Assembly: GCF_903944925.1 (NCBI RefSeq)
Contig: NZ_CAJATU010000123.1
Location: 124,001-188,000, forward strand
From: an uncultured Rhodopila sp.
GTDB lineage: Bacteria; Pseudomonadota; Alphaproteobacteria; Acetobacterales; Acetobacteraceae
DNA: 64,000 nucleotides
Reading direction: 5' to 3'
Shown here: piece after piece, positions 24,970 through 40,674 of the stretch
How the letters are laid out: each line of letters starts with the position of its first letter
How positions within the stretch are numbered: position 1 is the stretch's first letter
Made by a program: the position numbers and the translations under genes
The notes under the pieces: generated by a model
Told to the model about the DNA's origin: nothing
The model's database searches: none
Seen by the model: only the letters and a program-made list of their open reading frames with translations

Positions 24970-25752
24970 ATGGATCTGGGACTGCAAGGCAAGAAAGCCA
25001 TCGTTTGCGCCGCCAGTAAGGGACTCGGGCGGGCCTGCGCGATCTCATTGGCGCGTGAGGGGGTGGAGCTGGTGATCACCGCCCGCACCGCTTCGACCCT
25101 GGAGGAGACCGCCGAGGACATCCGCCGGCTGACCGGCGCCAGGGTTACGCCGGTGGCCGGCGATATCGGCACGGAGGAGGGCAGGGCGGCCGCGCTGGCG
25201 GCCTGTCCGGCGCCGGATATCCTCGTGAACAACAACGGCGGCCCGCCGTACGGCGATTTCCGCGACTGGGATCGCGACACCTGGATCAAGGCGATCGACG
25301 GCAACATGCTGGCGCCGATTTTCCTGATCCGCGCCGTGATCGATGGCATGATCGAGCGGAAGTTCGGCCGCATCGTCAACATCACCTCGGGGTCCGTGAA
25401 GTCGCCGATACCGGAACTGGGCATGAGCAACGGCGCTCGGGCCGGCCTGACCGGGTTCGTTGCGGGTTTGGCGCGGCAGGTCGCGCGGCATAACGTCGTG
25501 ATCAACAACCTGCTGCCCGGACCGTTCCTGACCGATCGCTTGCGCGGCGGCCTCGAGAAGGCGGCCCGCGAAAGCAACCGCTCGGTGGACGAGGTTATCC
25601 AGGAGCGCACCGCCAAGACCCCGGCCGGCCGCGTCGGCGACCCGGCCGAGTTCGGCGACGCCTGCGCGTTCCTCTGTTCCGCCCGCATCGGCTTTATCGT
25701 GGGCCAGAACTTGCTGTTGGACGGGGGCGCGTTCAACTCGGCCAGCACGTAA
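24970..25752 (+). CDS. Atypical SDR family protein lacking the catalytic Tyr and Lys
   Basis: The 260-residue protein has an SDR fold: a TGxxxGxG-like loop modified to CAASKGLGRA (12-21), NNNGGPPYGDF, and ITSGSVKSP with the catalytic Ser. Thirteen residues after that Ser, where the catalytic Tyr should be, is Ser, and four later, in place of Lys, is Arg (MSNGARAGL). This matches the known BKR-like SDR subgroup that departs from the canonical tetrad, so normal ketoreductase activity is doubtful. The rest is typical (GPFLTDRLRGGLE, VGQNLLLDGG). The ATG at 24970 follows GGAGGGG by 8 nt; an upstream in-frame ATG would add a non-homologous leader. The gene runs divergently from the protease gene. 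Confidence 0.85.
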   Translation: MDLGLQGKKAIVCAASKGLGRACAISLAREGVELVITARTASTLEETAEDIRRLTGARVTPVAGDIGTEEGRAAALAACPAPDILVNNNGGPPYGDFRDWDRDTWIKAIDGNMLAPIFLIRAVIDGMIERKFGRIVNITSGSVKSPIPELGMSNGARAGLTGFVAGLARQVARHNVVINNLLPGPFLTDRLRGGLEKAARESNRSVDEVIQERTAKTPAGRVGDPAEFGDACAFLCSARIGFIVGQNLLLDGGAFNSAST

Positions 25753-25860
25753 GGGTCGGATTTCGCGGAGAAGACTGGCGGCGATACCATCCAACGCCGC
25801 CGATGGAGGTGGACCGCGCGTGATGGCGCGGTCAGCCATCTGCTGATACACGCCCGCGCT

Positions 25861-27612
25861 ATGACCTTGAAGCGCTCCGACCGCACCTTCGAACTGCTTG
25901 GCCGCCTGTGGCGCGAGCACCTGATCCACCACAAGCCCCGCCTGACGCTGGTTCTGATCCTGACCCTGGCGATGGCCGGGACGACGGCGCTGTATCCCGT
26001 GGTCATCAACCACGCCTTCGACATGTTCACCAACCATGACCGCCGCATCCTGTACCAGATCCCGGTGCTGGTGGTGATCGTCACCGGCGCCAAGGCGGTG
26101 GCGCAATATTTCCAGAGCGTGCAGGTCCAGCAGGTCGTCCTGCTGGTGATCCGCGAACTGCAGGGCCGCATGTTCGCCCATCTGACCCGAGCCGACCTGG
26201 CGCGGATGGAGCGCGAGGCGCCGGCGCAGTTGGCGGCACACTTCACCACCGACGCGGCAACCATCCGCGAGGCGCTGACCCGCGCCGTGAACGGGGTCGC
26301 CGATGTCGTCACGGTCATCGGCCTCGTCGGCAGCATGATCTACCTGAACTGGGTGCTGTCGCTGATCGCCGCCGCCCTGTATCCGCTCGCGGTGATGCCG
26401 ATCGAGCGCATCGGCCGGCGCGTGCGCAAGGCCTCGGGCGGGATGCAGGAGAGCGTCGGCGAAACCGCCGCGCTGCTGAACGAGAGTTTTGCGCAAGCCC
26501 GCACCGTCCGCGCCTACCGCCTGGAAGCCAGCGAAAGCCGCCGGGCGGAGGCGGCGTTCCAGAAGCTGTACAAGTCGCTGCTGCGGATGACCAAGAGCCG
26601 CTCGCGCGTGGAACCGATCCTGGAGGTTCTCGGCGGAGCGGCGGTGGCCGCCGTCATCGGCTTCGAGGGCTGGCGCGCGGCGGTCAGCGACCACGCCCTG
26701 GGCGACTTTACCGGCTTCGTGGCGGCCCTGCTGATCGCCGCCCGTCCGTTGCGCGCGCTGGGGTCGTTGAACGCGGCGCTGCAGGAAGGGTTGGCCGGGA
26801 TGGTGCGCGTCTTCACCATCATCGATGAGAAGGCGACGATAACCGACGCGCCCGATGCGGTTCCGCTGCCCCCGGGCCGCGGGCATGTCGTGTTCGACGA
26901 TGTGCGCTTCGTCTATCCGGACGGGCGCGAGGGACTGCGCGGCCTGAGCTTCGAGGCCCTGCCCGGCACCACGGTCGCGCTGGTCGGCCCCTCCGGCGGG
27001 GGCAAGTCGACCGCCCTGGCGATGATCCCGCGTTTGCAGGACGCGTCGGGCGGGGCGGTCCGCATCGACGGCGCCGATGTCCGCTCGGTCACCTTGGCGA
27101 GCCTGCGCGATTCCATCGCCTATGTCGGGCAGGACGCGCTGCTGTTCGACGACACCGTGGCGGCGAATATCGGCATGGGCCGTCCCGGCGCGGCCGCGGC
27201 GGAGATCGAGGCTGCCGCCGAAGCGGCCGCCGCCGCCGGGTTCATCGCGGCTTTGCCATTGGGATACGAGACGGTGGTGGGTCCGGGTGGGCAGCGTCTG
27301 TCCGGCGGGCAGCGCCAGCGCGTCGCGCTGGCCCGGGCGCTGCTGCGCAATCCGCGCATCCTGCTGCTGGACGAGGCGACCAGTGCGCTGGATACCGAGA
27401 GCGAGGCGGCGGTCCAGGAGGCGCTGGTGTCGCTGCGGAAGGGACGCACGACGATCGTCATCGCGCATCGCCTGTCCACGGTGCGCGACGCCGATCTGGT
27501 GGTGGCCCTGGCGGAGGGGCGGGCGGAGGAGAGCGGGACGCACGCGGCGCTGCTGGCGCATGACGGGCTGTATGCGCGGCTGGTGCGGAGCCAAAGCCTG
27601 CTGGAGGTGTAG
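25861..27612 (+). CDS. ABC exporter, fused membrane and ATPase domains (MsbA/LmrA-like)
   Basis: The 583-residue half-transporter has six membrane segments in residues 1-320 (LTLVLILTLAMAGTTALYPVVI, VLVVIVTGAKAVAQYF, VADVVTVIGLVGSMIYLNWVLSLI). The nucleotide-binding domain has Walker A GPSGGGKST near 376-384, the signature LSGGQRQRVALARALL from 480, Walker B ILLLDEATSALD near 500, and the H-loop IAHRLSTV. Two copies make one pump for lipids, drugs or peptides. It starts 108 nt after the SDR gene and ends 1 nt before the convergent SDR gene. Nothing in the sequence fixes the substrate. Confidence 0.93.
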   Translation: MTLKRSDRTFELLGRLWREHLIHHKPRLTLVLILTLAMAGTTALYPVVINHAFDMFTNHDRRILYQIPVLVVIVTGAKAVAQYFQSVQVQQVVLLVIRELQGRMFAHLTRADLARMEREAPAQLAAHFTTDAATIREALTRAVNGVADVVTVIGLVGSMIYLNWVLSLIAAALYPLAVMPIERIGRRVRKASGGMQESVGETAALLNESFAQARTVRAYRLEASESRRAEAAFQKLYKSLLRMTKSRSRVEPILEVLGGAAVAAVIGFEGWRAAVSDHALGDFTGFVAALLIAARPLRALGSLNAALQEGLAGMVRVFTIIDEKATITDAPDAVPLPPGRGHVVFDDVRFVYPDGREGLRGLSFEALPGTTVALVGPSGGGKSTALAMIPRLQDASGGAVRIDGADVRSVTLASLRDSIAYVGQDALLFDDTVAANIGMGRPGAAAAEIEAAAEAAAAAGFIAALPLGYETVVGPGGQRLSGGQRQRVALARALLRNPRILLLDEATSALDTESEAAVQEALVSLRKGRTTIVIAHRLSTVRDADLVVALAEGRAEESGTHAALLAHDGLYARLVRSQSLLEV

Positions 27613-27613
27613 C

Positions 27614-28354
27614 TCAGTTGAACGCCATGCCGCCGGACAGCGCGACGGTCTGTCCGGTCATGTAGGCGTTGCCGATCAGCATCACCACCACCTGCGCCAC
27701 TTCCTCGCTGGTGCCGAAGCGGCCGAGCGGGATGCGGGCGGCGGAGGATGCGAGGCCGGCCTTCACCATGTCGGTTTCGATCAGCGACGGGGCGACGGCG
27801 TTGACGGTGATGCCCTGCTTGACCAGGCGAGCGGCGTAGCCTCGGGTCACGCCCTCCACGCCGGCCTTGGAGGCGTTGTAATGCAGGCCGACGCCGCCTG
27901 CGCCTCGGGCGGCGCCGGAGGAGATGTTGACGATTCGGCCCCAGTTTTGCGCACGCATGTGCGGCAGGACCGCGTGGGTGCAGAGGAAGACGGATTTCAG
28001 GTTGACCGCGATGGTCTGGTCGAAATCGGCCTCGGTGAGGTCGTCGATACCGCGGATCAGGGCGATTCCGGCGTTGTTGACCAGGATGTCCGGGGCGCCG
28101 AGGCGGCTGGTCATATTGGCGACCATGGCGGCGACGGCGGTGCTGTCGGATACGTCGGCGGCGATGGTGATGGCGCGGCGGCCGATGGCGGTGACGGAGG
28201 CCGCGACGCTTTCCGCCTCGGCGAAGCGTTGGCGGTAGTTCACCGCGACGTCCGCCCCGGCTTCCGCCAGGGCGAGCGCGATGGCGGCGCCGATGCCGCG
28301 GGAGGCGCCGGTGACCAGGGCGATGCGGCCGGTGAGGTCAGGGAGCAGGGGCAT
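27614..28354 (-). CDS. SDR family oxidoreductase (FabG-like)
   Basis: The 246-residue protein has the complete classical SDR set: VTGASRGIGAA (13-23), NNAGIALI, the catalytic Ser in NISSGAARG, and YNASKAGVEGV with Tyr and Lys in place. A typical C-terminus follows (MTGQTVALSGG). It would catalyse NAD(P)-dependent reduction or oxidation of a ketone/alcohol, for example a 3-oxoacyl substrate. It is convergent with the ABC exporter gene with a 1-nt gap and no separate terminator visible. It is a single gene, not near other fatty acid synthesis genes, so it need not be the main FabG. Confidence 0.9.
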   Translation of the reverse strand: MPLLPDLTGRIALVTGASRGIGAAIALALAEAGADVAVNYRQRFAEAESVAASVTAIGRRAITIAADVSDSTAVAAMVANMTSRLGAPDILVNNAGIALIRGIDDLTEADFDQTIAVNLKSVFLCTHAVLPHMRAQNWGRIVNISSGAARGAGGVGLHYNASKAGVEGVTRGYAARLVKQGITVNAVAPSLIETDMVKAGLASSAARIPLGRFGTSEEVAQVVVMLIGNAYMTGQTVALSGGMAFN

Positions 28355-28422
28355 GGGGTGCGTGTCCCTATATTGAAGTGCCCGGCAACTTGGCGCCTAC
28401 GCCTTGGCAGGCTTCTCTTGCG

Positions 28423-28860
28423 TTAGCTGTCCAGGAATGGATCGAGGACGGCGACACCAAGCGGCTGAAAATGGCGAAGGTTTCTGGTCAAAATCGTCAG
28501 CCCGCGGTGCATTGCCGTTGCGGCGATGGCAATATCCGGGAAGCCCGGCGAAAGCCCGGCCGCTCGTGCTTTTCCGGATAGTTGCCCTGCCGCGCGGGCG
28601 GTGTCGAGCTCCAGCGGGAGTACCCGGTCGCCATAAAGGTCGAGCACCGCATCGAGCCAGTCGGACAGCACCGCAGCCTTGCGGTGCGCTTTGCGGCGAC
28701 GCGCGAAGGCGATACCCGCCTCAATTTCAGCGACCGTGACAACCGACAGGAACAGGTTATCCGTCCGCAACTCCAGCCATCGGACAACCGAGATATCGCG
28801 GCCCGCGCGTGCGGGCGCGGTTTCCGAAATGACATTCGTGTCGAGCAGGAAACCGGTCAC
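28423..28860 (-). CDS. vapC: VapC-type PIN-domain ribonuclease toxin
   Basis: The 145-residue protein has the PIN-domain acidic residues: D7 in LLDTNVISE, Glu in VVTVAEIEAGIAFA, and Asp in GFPDIAIAATA, followed by LTILTRNLRHFQ. PIN toxins cut RNA (often initiator tRNA or 23S rRNA) with Mg2+ when freed from the antitoxin. The start is GTG (28860), overlapping the antitoxin stop by 4 nt, so the antitoxin is made first, as usual. It is the only toxin-antitoxin pair seen in the window and sits next to the RNA polymerase operon. Confidence 0.92.
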   Translation of the reverse strand: MTGFLLDTNVISETAPARAGRDISVVRWLELRTDNLFLSVVTVAEIEAGIAFARRRKAHRKAAVLSDWLDAVLDLYGDRVLPLELDTARAAGQLSGKARAAGLSPGFPDIAIAATAMHRGLTILTRNLRHFQPLGVAVLDPFLDS

Positions 28861-29099
28861 ACAGGGAAATCACGCAGTGGGGTCTCGTCACGCTCCGGCA
28901 GATCGCCCGGTTCCAGCGGTGCCGATGTGAGAAGACGAGCGAACGAAGGGATGTGGCTAAGGCGCTGCCACTCCTGATAGCCCATGAGAACGGCGGTGGG
29001 CTTGCCGTGGCGTGTGATGATCGCGGACTCGCCGTGGCTAACCTCCTCAACGATCGCGGAAAGGGCTGACTTGGCGTCTCGCAACTGAATTTCGCGCAC
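28857..29099 (-). CDS. Phd/YefM-type antitoxin
   Basis: The 80-residue protein has the N-terminal DNA-binding fold of the Phd/YefM family (REIQLRDAKSALSAIVEEVSHGESAIITRHGKPTAVLMGY, where the run from SHGE to VLMGYQEW is the family hallmark). A C-terminal tail that binds and blocks the toxin follows (PLEPGDLPERDETPLRDFPV). The start is GTG with GAGG upstream. The gene is followed by vapC with a 4-nt overlap. A perfect palindrome overlapping the predicted promoter (29121-29135) is the likely site for autoregulation by the antitoxin-toxin complex. Confidence 0.92.
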   Translation of the reverse strand: MREIQLRDAKSALSAIVEEVSHGESAIITRHGKPTAVLMGYQEWQRLSHIPSFARLLTSAPLEPGDLPERDETPLRDFPV

Positions 29100-29120
29100 C
29101 GTGGTTACCTCGCAGATGTC

Positions 29121-29154
29121 AGACTACAGTAGTCTAGCAATGAGATGCGTTCAA
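29121..29154 (-). promoter_or_regulatory. Promoter and palindromic operator of the toxin-antitoxin operon
   Basis: AGACTAC-a-GTAGTCT at 29121-29135 is a perfect 7-1-7 palindrome. On the minus strand a -35-like TTGAAC (29149-29154) and a -10-like TACTGT (29126-29131) are separated by 17 nt, so the palindrome covers the -10. Occupation by the Phd-type complex would block transcription. Confidence 0.65.
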
Positions 29155-29202
29155 GAAAATCCGCTCGCTATCCCGACGACCGCGCGTGCACCCGCGCCAA
29201 AG

Positions 29203-29233
29203 AAAAAGGCCGGCGGCATCCCTGCCACCGGCC
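29203..29233 (-). terminator. Rho-independent terminator of the rpoC operon
   Basis: Read on the minus strand, GGCCGG-t-GGCA, loop GGGA, TGCC-g-CCGGCC is followed directly by TTTTT. It lies 26 nt after the rpoC stop and closes the ribosomal protein/RNA polymerase transcription unit. Confidence 0.88.
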
Positions 29234-29259
29234 CCTCATCCCGAGCGCAGCGGCAAAAC

Positions 29260-33414
<4,155 letters not shown>

Positions 33415-33464
33415 GCGTTTGATACCCTTCTTATCGGCGGGTTCATCAAGTCGTCAGTCCAACA

Positions 33465-33553
33465 CCGTCATGGTGGGCGAAGGCCCACCTTCCACGCCTT
33501 TGGCCGTGCCAACAGTAAGGCGTGGATGGCCGGCCTGCGCCGACCATGACGGG
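33465..33553. repeat. Palindromic intergenic element between rpoB and rpoC
   Basis: Arms of about 36 nt, 33465-33500 and 33518-33553, are imperfect inverted copies (ccgtcatggt ... ccacgcctt against aaggcgtgg ... accatgacgg) with a 17-nt spacer. The same kind of element is found at 46941-47028, 54056-54115 and 57867-57952. It would form a long hairpin in the rpoBC mRNA. Confidence 0.8.
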
Positions 33554-33563
33554 GAAACCAAAA

Positions 33564-37736
<4,173 letters not shown>

Positions 37737-37832
37737 CGATGATCCACCTTACCGTTGACCTGCCAAACCGCTTGACTCAGCATCCATCCCGAAGCCGGGG
37801 GAATGGGTAAATTCGTTCGCCGAAACAGGAAT

Positions 37833-37905
37833 GCGGGCGGAAATCGGCTGATTTCCACCCGCCCCTGAGATCGAAGGCCCGAAGTCTCGGCGGAGACCCC
37901 GGGCC
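37833..37905 (-). other. Two hairpins in the rplL-rpoB spacer (candidate attenuator or RNase III site)
   Basis: 37833-37862 pairs GCGGGCGGAAATC with GATTTCCACCCGC around a 4-nt loop, with one wobble. 37876-37905 pairs GGCCCG-aa-GTCTC with GAGAC-cc-CGGGCC around a 4-nt loop. Neither has a T tract. In E. coli the same spacer carries a partial terminator and an RNase III cut that lower rpoBC relative to rplJL; the same role here is inference. Confidence 0.6.
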
Positions 37906-37930
37906 GAAGCCGAGTTGTGGAAGCGAAGCG

Positions 37931-38305
37931 TTACTTCACCTCCACCTTTGCACCCGCGTCTTCCAGCATCTTCTTGATCTTCGCCACTTCGTCCTTGTTC
38001 ACGCCTTCCTTCACAGGCTTCGGCGCGGCTTCCACCAGATCCTTGGCCTCCTTCAGCCCAAGACCGGTAATGGTCCGGACTTCCTTGATCACGTTGATCT
38101 TCTTGTCGCCGGCATTCGCCAGGATGACAGTGAACTCCGTCTGCTCTTCGACCGGCGCGGCAGCAGCGGCGGCAACCGGTGCTGCGGCGGCAACCGGCGC
38201 AGCAGCGGACACGCCCCACTTCTCCTCGAGAAGTTTGGACAGCTCCGCCGCCTCAAGGACGGTCAGGGTCGACAGTTCGTCAACCAGCTTTTGTAGATCG
38301 GCCAT
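37931..38305 (-). CDS. rplL: 50S ribosomal protein L7/L12
   Basis: The 124-residue protein has the N-terminal dimer domain ([30 protein letters not shown]), the flexible Ala-rich hinge (a run of Ala/Pro/Val, residues about 34-52), and the conserved C-terminal factor-binding domain ([36 protein letters not shown]). It forms the ribosomal stalk that recruits translation GTPases. It follows rplJ on the same strand after 106 nt, as in almost all bacteria, and is followed by hairpins before rpoB, which would let it be made in excess. Confidence 0.98.
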   Translation of the reverse strand: MADLQKLVDELSTLTVLEAAELSKLLEEKWGVSAAAPVAAAAPVAAAAAAPVEEQTEFTVILANAGDKKINVIKEVRTITGLGLKEAKDLVEAAPKPVKEGVNKDEVAKIKKMLEDAGAKVEVK

Positions 38306-38411
38306 GTCGTGTGTTCCCGTAAATTAGACTTTGGTTGGTTCCATGCAAGCCGCATCGTGAGGCTTGCGGTTTGACGAGTGCGTTGCCTGCCATGCGATCA
38401 CAGTATAGTGA

Positions 38412-38948
38412 TCACGCGGCCTCGGCTTCGGCGGCCCCCTCATCCCTCTTGGCGTAGGCCCCGAAGACCCGGGCAAGCTGTCCGGCCGGTGCCTGAAGTA
38501 CGCCGGCGATCCGCGTGGCAGGGGTCGAAATCATCCCCACCAGCCTGGCGCGCAGCTCGTTCAGGCTCGGCAACTCGGCAAGCGCCTTGATCCCATCCGC
38601 ATTCAGCGACTGGGTTCCGAGCGCACCGCCGACAACGACGAACTTGTCATTGGTCTTGGCGAACTCGACAGCGACCTTCGCCACCGCTACCGGATCCGTC
38701 GCCCAGGCGAGGGCAATCGGTCCCTTAAGCAATGTCTTGAGGCTGTCGAACTGGGTCCCATCCAGAGCGAGGTTGGTCAGCCGGTTCTTCGCGACTTTGT
38801 AAGTTGCCCCCGCGTCTCCCATCTTGCGCCGTAAAGCCGTTACCTCGGCGACCGTCAGACCCGCATTGCGGGTGACGACGATCATCGACGTAGCGGACAG
38901 CGCCTCATGGAGCCCGGTGACGAACTCGCGCTTCTCCGTACGATCCAC
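38412..38948 (-). CDS. rplJ: 50S ribosomal protein L10
   Basis: The 178-residue protein matches L10: [38 protein letters not shown] at the N-terminus, then [14 protein letters not shown] and [10 protein letters not shown], with the C-terminal helix ([13 protein letters not shown]) that carries L7/L12 dimers. It is the stalk base on 23S rRNA. In many bacteria L10 or L10-L12 represses its own mRNA by binding a leader structure; the 327-nt region upstream, with a nested hairpin at 39181-39239, could play that part. It sits between rplA and rplL. Confidence 0.98.
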   Translation of the reverse strand: MDRTEKREFVTGLHEALSATSMIVVTRNAGLTVAEVTALRRKMGDAGATYKVAKNRLTNLALDGTQFDSLKTLLKGPIALAWATDPVAVAKVAVEFAKTNDKFVVVGGALGTQSLNADGIKALAELPSLNELRARLVGMISTPATRIAGVLQAPAGQLARVFGAYAKRDEGAAEAEAA

Positions 38949-39275
38949 GTTTCGTCTCCGTTCGGCCCGTCATCCCGCGCGAGGCGGAACGCCGGGCCTG
39001 GTTGCCCAAGAACCATCCGGCCAAAGCCGAACGGCCCGGTTCGCCTGTCCTGGAACCACCAAAAATCCACGGGGAACACCGTCACCCCGGAATATCTGGC
39101 TTCCCCATCTGCCGCGCGCGGACCCAAAGATCCATTAAACCGTCACCCCGGCAAGCCGAGGCAAAGGGACGTGCGGTCTTGGACAGGTTCGGAAAGGCAG
39201 ACCCTCGGGCTAAACCCGAGGGCAAGGCCCTTCCTGTCCGCCGGAACCCGGATGACCGGATGCCGGCGTATCTCG
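38949..39275 (-). promoter_or_regulatory. rplA-rplJ spacer with folded leader (candidate L10 leader)
   Basis: No gene is seen in these 327 nt. The inner hairpin CCCTCGGG-ctaaa-CCCGAGGG (39202-39222) is perfect and lies inside an outer stem GGACAGG/CCTGTCC (39181-39187 with 39233-39239). Two direct copies of CCGTCACCCCGG occur at 39079-39090 and 39140-39151. Position just before rplJ fits an L10-type autoregulatory leader or an internal terminator and promoter; the exact kink-turn motif was not identified. Confidence 0.5.
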
Positions 39276-39965
39276 CTAGGCGATCGAGCTCACATCGACC
39301 CGCACGCCGGGTCCCATCGTGGAGCTGATCGACACCTTCTGTACATATGTGCCCTTGGCGCCGGTGGGCTTCGCCTTCTGGACCGCGTCGGCCAGGGCCT
39401 TGGCGTTCTCCAGCAGCTTGTCCTCCTCGAAGGAGACCTTGCCGATACCGGCATGAATGATACCGGCCTTTTCGGCACGGAACTCGACCTGACCGGCCTT
39501 CGCCGCGGTGACCGCGCCCTTGACGTCCATGGTGACCGTGCCGAGGCGCGGGTTCGGCATCAGGCCGCGCGGACCGAGCACCTTACCGAGCCGACCGACG
39601 ACGCCCATCATGTCCGGGGTCGCGATGCAGCGGTCGAAGTTGATTTCGCCGGCCTGGATCTTCTCGGCCAGATCCTCGGCGCCGACGACGTCGGCCCCGG
39701 CGGCCAGAGCTTCCTCGGCCTTCGCGCCGCGCGCGAACACGCCGACGCGGACGGTCTTGCCGGTGCCGTTCGGCAGGCTGGTCAGCCCGCGCACCATCTG
39801 GTCCGCATGACGCGGATCGATGCCGAGATTCATCGACATCTCGATGGTTTCGTCGAACTTCGCCTTGGAGATCGACTTGATCAGCTTGATCGCATCGGCC
39901 AGCGGATAGACCTTGCTGCTGTCAACGGCCTTGCGGGCGGCGGTGAGGCGCTTGTTCTTGGCCAT
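39276..39965 (-). CDS. rplA: 50S ribosomal protein L1
   Basis: The 229-residue protein has the L1 pattern: [37 protein letters not shown] at the N-terminus, [41 protein letters not shown], and the signature [15 protein letters not shown], followed by [16 protein letters not shown] at the end. L1 binds 23S rRNA at the E-site stalk, and its own mRNA to repress the rplK-rplA unit in many bacteria. It starts 3 nt after the rplK stop, so the two are translationally coupled. Confidence 0.98.
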   Translation of the reverse strand: MAKNKRLTAARKAVDSSKVYPLADAIKLIKSISKAKFDETIEMSMNLGIDPRHADQMVRGLTSLPNGTGKTVRVGVFARGAKAEEALAAGADVVGAEDLAEKIQAGEINFDRCIATPDMMGVVGRLGKVLGPRGLMPNPRLGTVTMDVKGAVTAAKAGQVEFRAEKAGIIHAGIGKVSFEEDKLLENAKALADAVQKAKPTGAKGTYVQKVSISSTMGPGVRVDVSSIA

Positions 39966-39968
39966 CGA

Positions 39969-40403
39969 TCAGCCCTCCACCACGGCGAGGCCCATCGAGC
40001 GGGCGGAACCGGTCAACATGCGGACGGCCGCCTCGATGTCGTTGGCGTTCATGTCCTTCATCTTGATCGCGGCAATTTCGCGCAACTGCGTTTGCGTCAC
40101 CTTGCCAACCAGGGCGCCCTTGCCGACGGTCGTGCTGCCTTTGGTGATCCCGGCCGCCTTCTTCAGGAAGTAGGTGTTCGGCGGGGTCTTGGTAACGAAC
40201 GTGAAGGTGCGGTCCGCATACGCGGTGATCACCACCGGGATCGGCATCCCGGGTTCCATCGCCTGAGTGAAGGCGTTGAATTCCTTCACGAAAGCCATGA
40301 TGTTCAGGCCGCGCTGGCCGAGTGCCGGGCCGACGGGCGGCGACGGGTTGGCCTTGCCGGCCGGAATCTGCAGCTTGATGTAACCGACGATTTTCTTCGC
40401 CAT
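39969..40403 (-). CDS. rplK: 50S ribosomal protein L11
   Basis: The 144-residue protein is a clear L11: [56 protein letters not shown], and a C-terminal rRNA-binding domain with [25 protein letters not shown]. It binds the GTPase-associated centre with L10 and is needed for stringent response signalling through RelA. It is the first gene of the block here; nusG and secE, which usually precede it, are absent. A good promoter lies 100-128 nt upstream. Confidence 0.98.
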   Translation of the reverse strand: MAKKIVGYIKLQIPAGKANPSPPVGPALGQRGLNIMAFVKEFNAFTQAMEPGMPIPVVITAYADRTFTFVTKTPPNTYFLKKAAGITKGSTTVGKGALVGKVTQTQLREIAAIKMKDMNANDIEAAVRMLTGSARSMGLAVVEG

Positions 40404-40502
40404 GACAATCCCTGGTCCTTGTTCCCGAGGGACCGCGGTGCATGCGATTGCCAGACGTCATTTCTGACGACGGGCGATCTCCCGCGTTCCAAAAGAGGCG
40501 CG

Positions 40503-40531
40503 CGTATAGGGGACGGCAGCCGGACTGTCCA
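40503..40531 (-). promoter_or_regulatory. Sigma70-type promoter of the rplK operon
   Basis: On the minus strand TGGACA (40526-40531) and TATACG (40503-40508) are separated by exactly 17 nt. Transcription would start near 40497, giving a leader of about 94 nt. That leader contains a small hairpin GGTCC/GGACC (40414-40434). Confidence 0.6.
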
Positions 40532-40566
40532 GCGGAATCTTCGGATCGCCCGTCTCTCGCCATCGA

Positions 40567-40594
40567 ATGACAATATATGACAACGTAATATAAA
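40567..40594 (+). promoter_or_regulatory. Probable promoter of the PEP-CTERM gene at 40675
   Basis: ATGACA (40567-40572) and TATAAA (40589-40594) are 16 nt apart inside the most AT-rich stretch of the divergent spacer. The start would be near 40601, giving a leader of about 74 nt. Confidence 0.5.
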
Positions 40595-40674
40595 CTTAAT
40601 CCGAACGACCAATCGCGGCGGCTTGAAACCCTCTAGGCGGCATCATCTCGGCCCCTTTCAGGATTTCTGCAACT

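Noticed and set aside
25777-25801. GGCGGCG/CGCCGCC pair between the SDR and ABC exporter genes as terminator
   Set aside because: It has no T tract and an 11-nt loop; common in GC-rich DNA by chance.
25045-27594. An 849-codon minus-strand frame opposite the SDR and ABC exporter genes
   Set aside because: The product is Arg/Gln/His-rich with no domain and the plus strand encodes complete, motif-bearing proteins.
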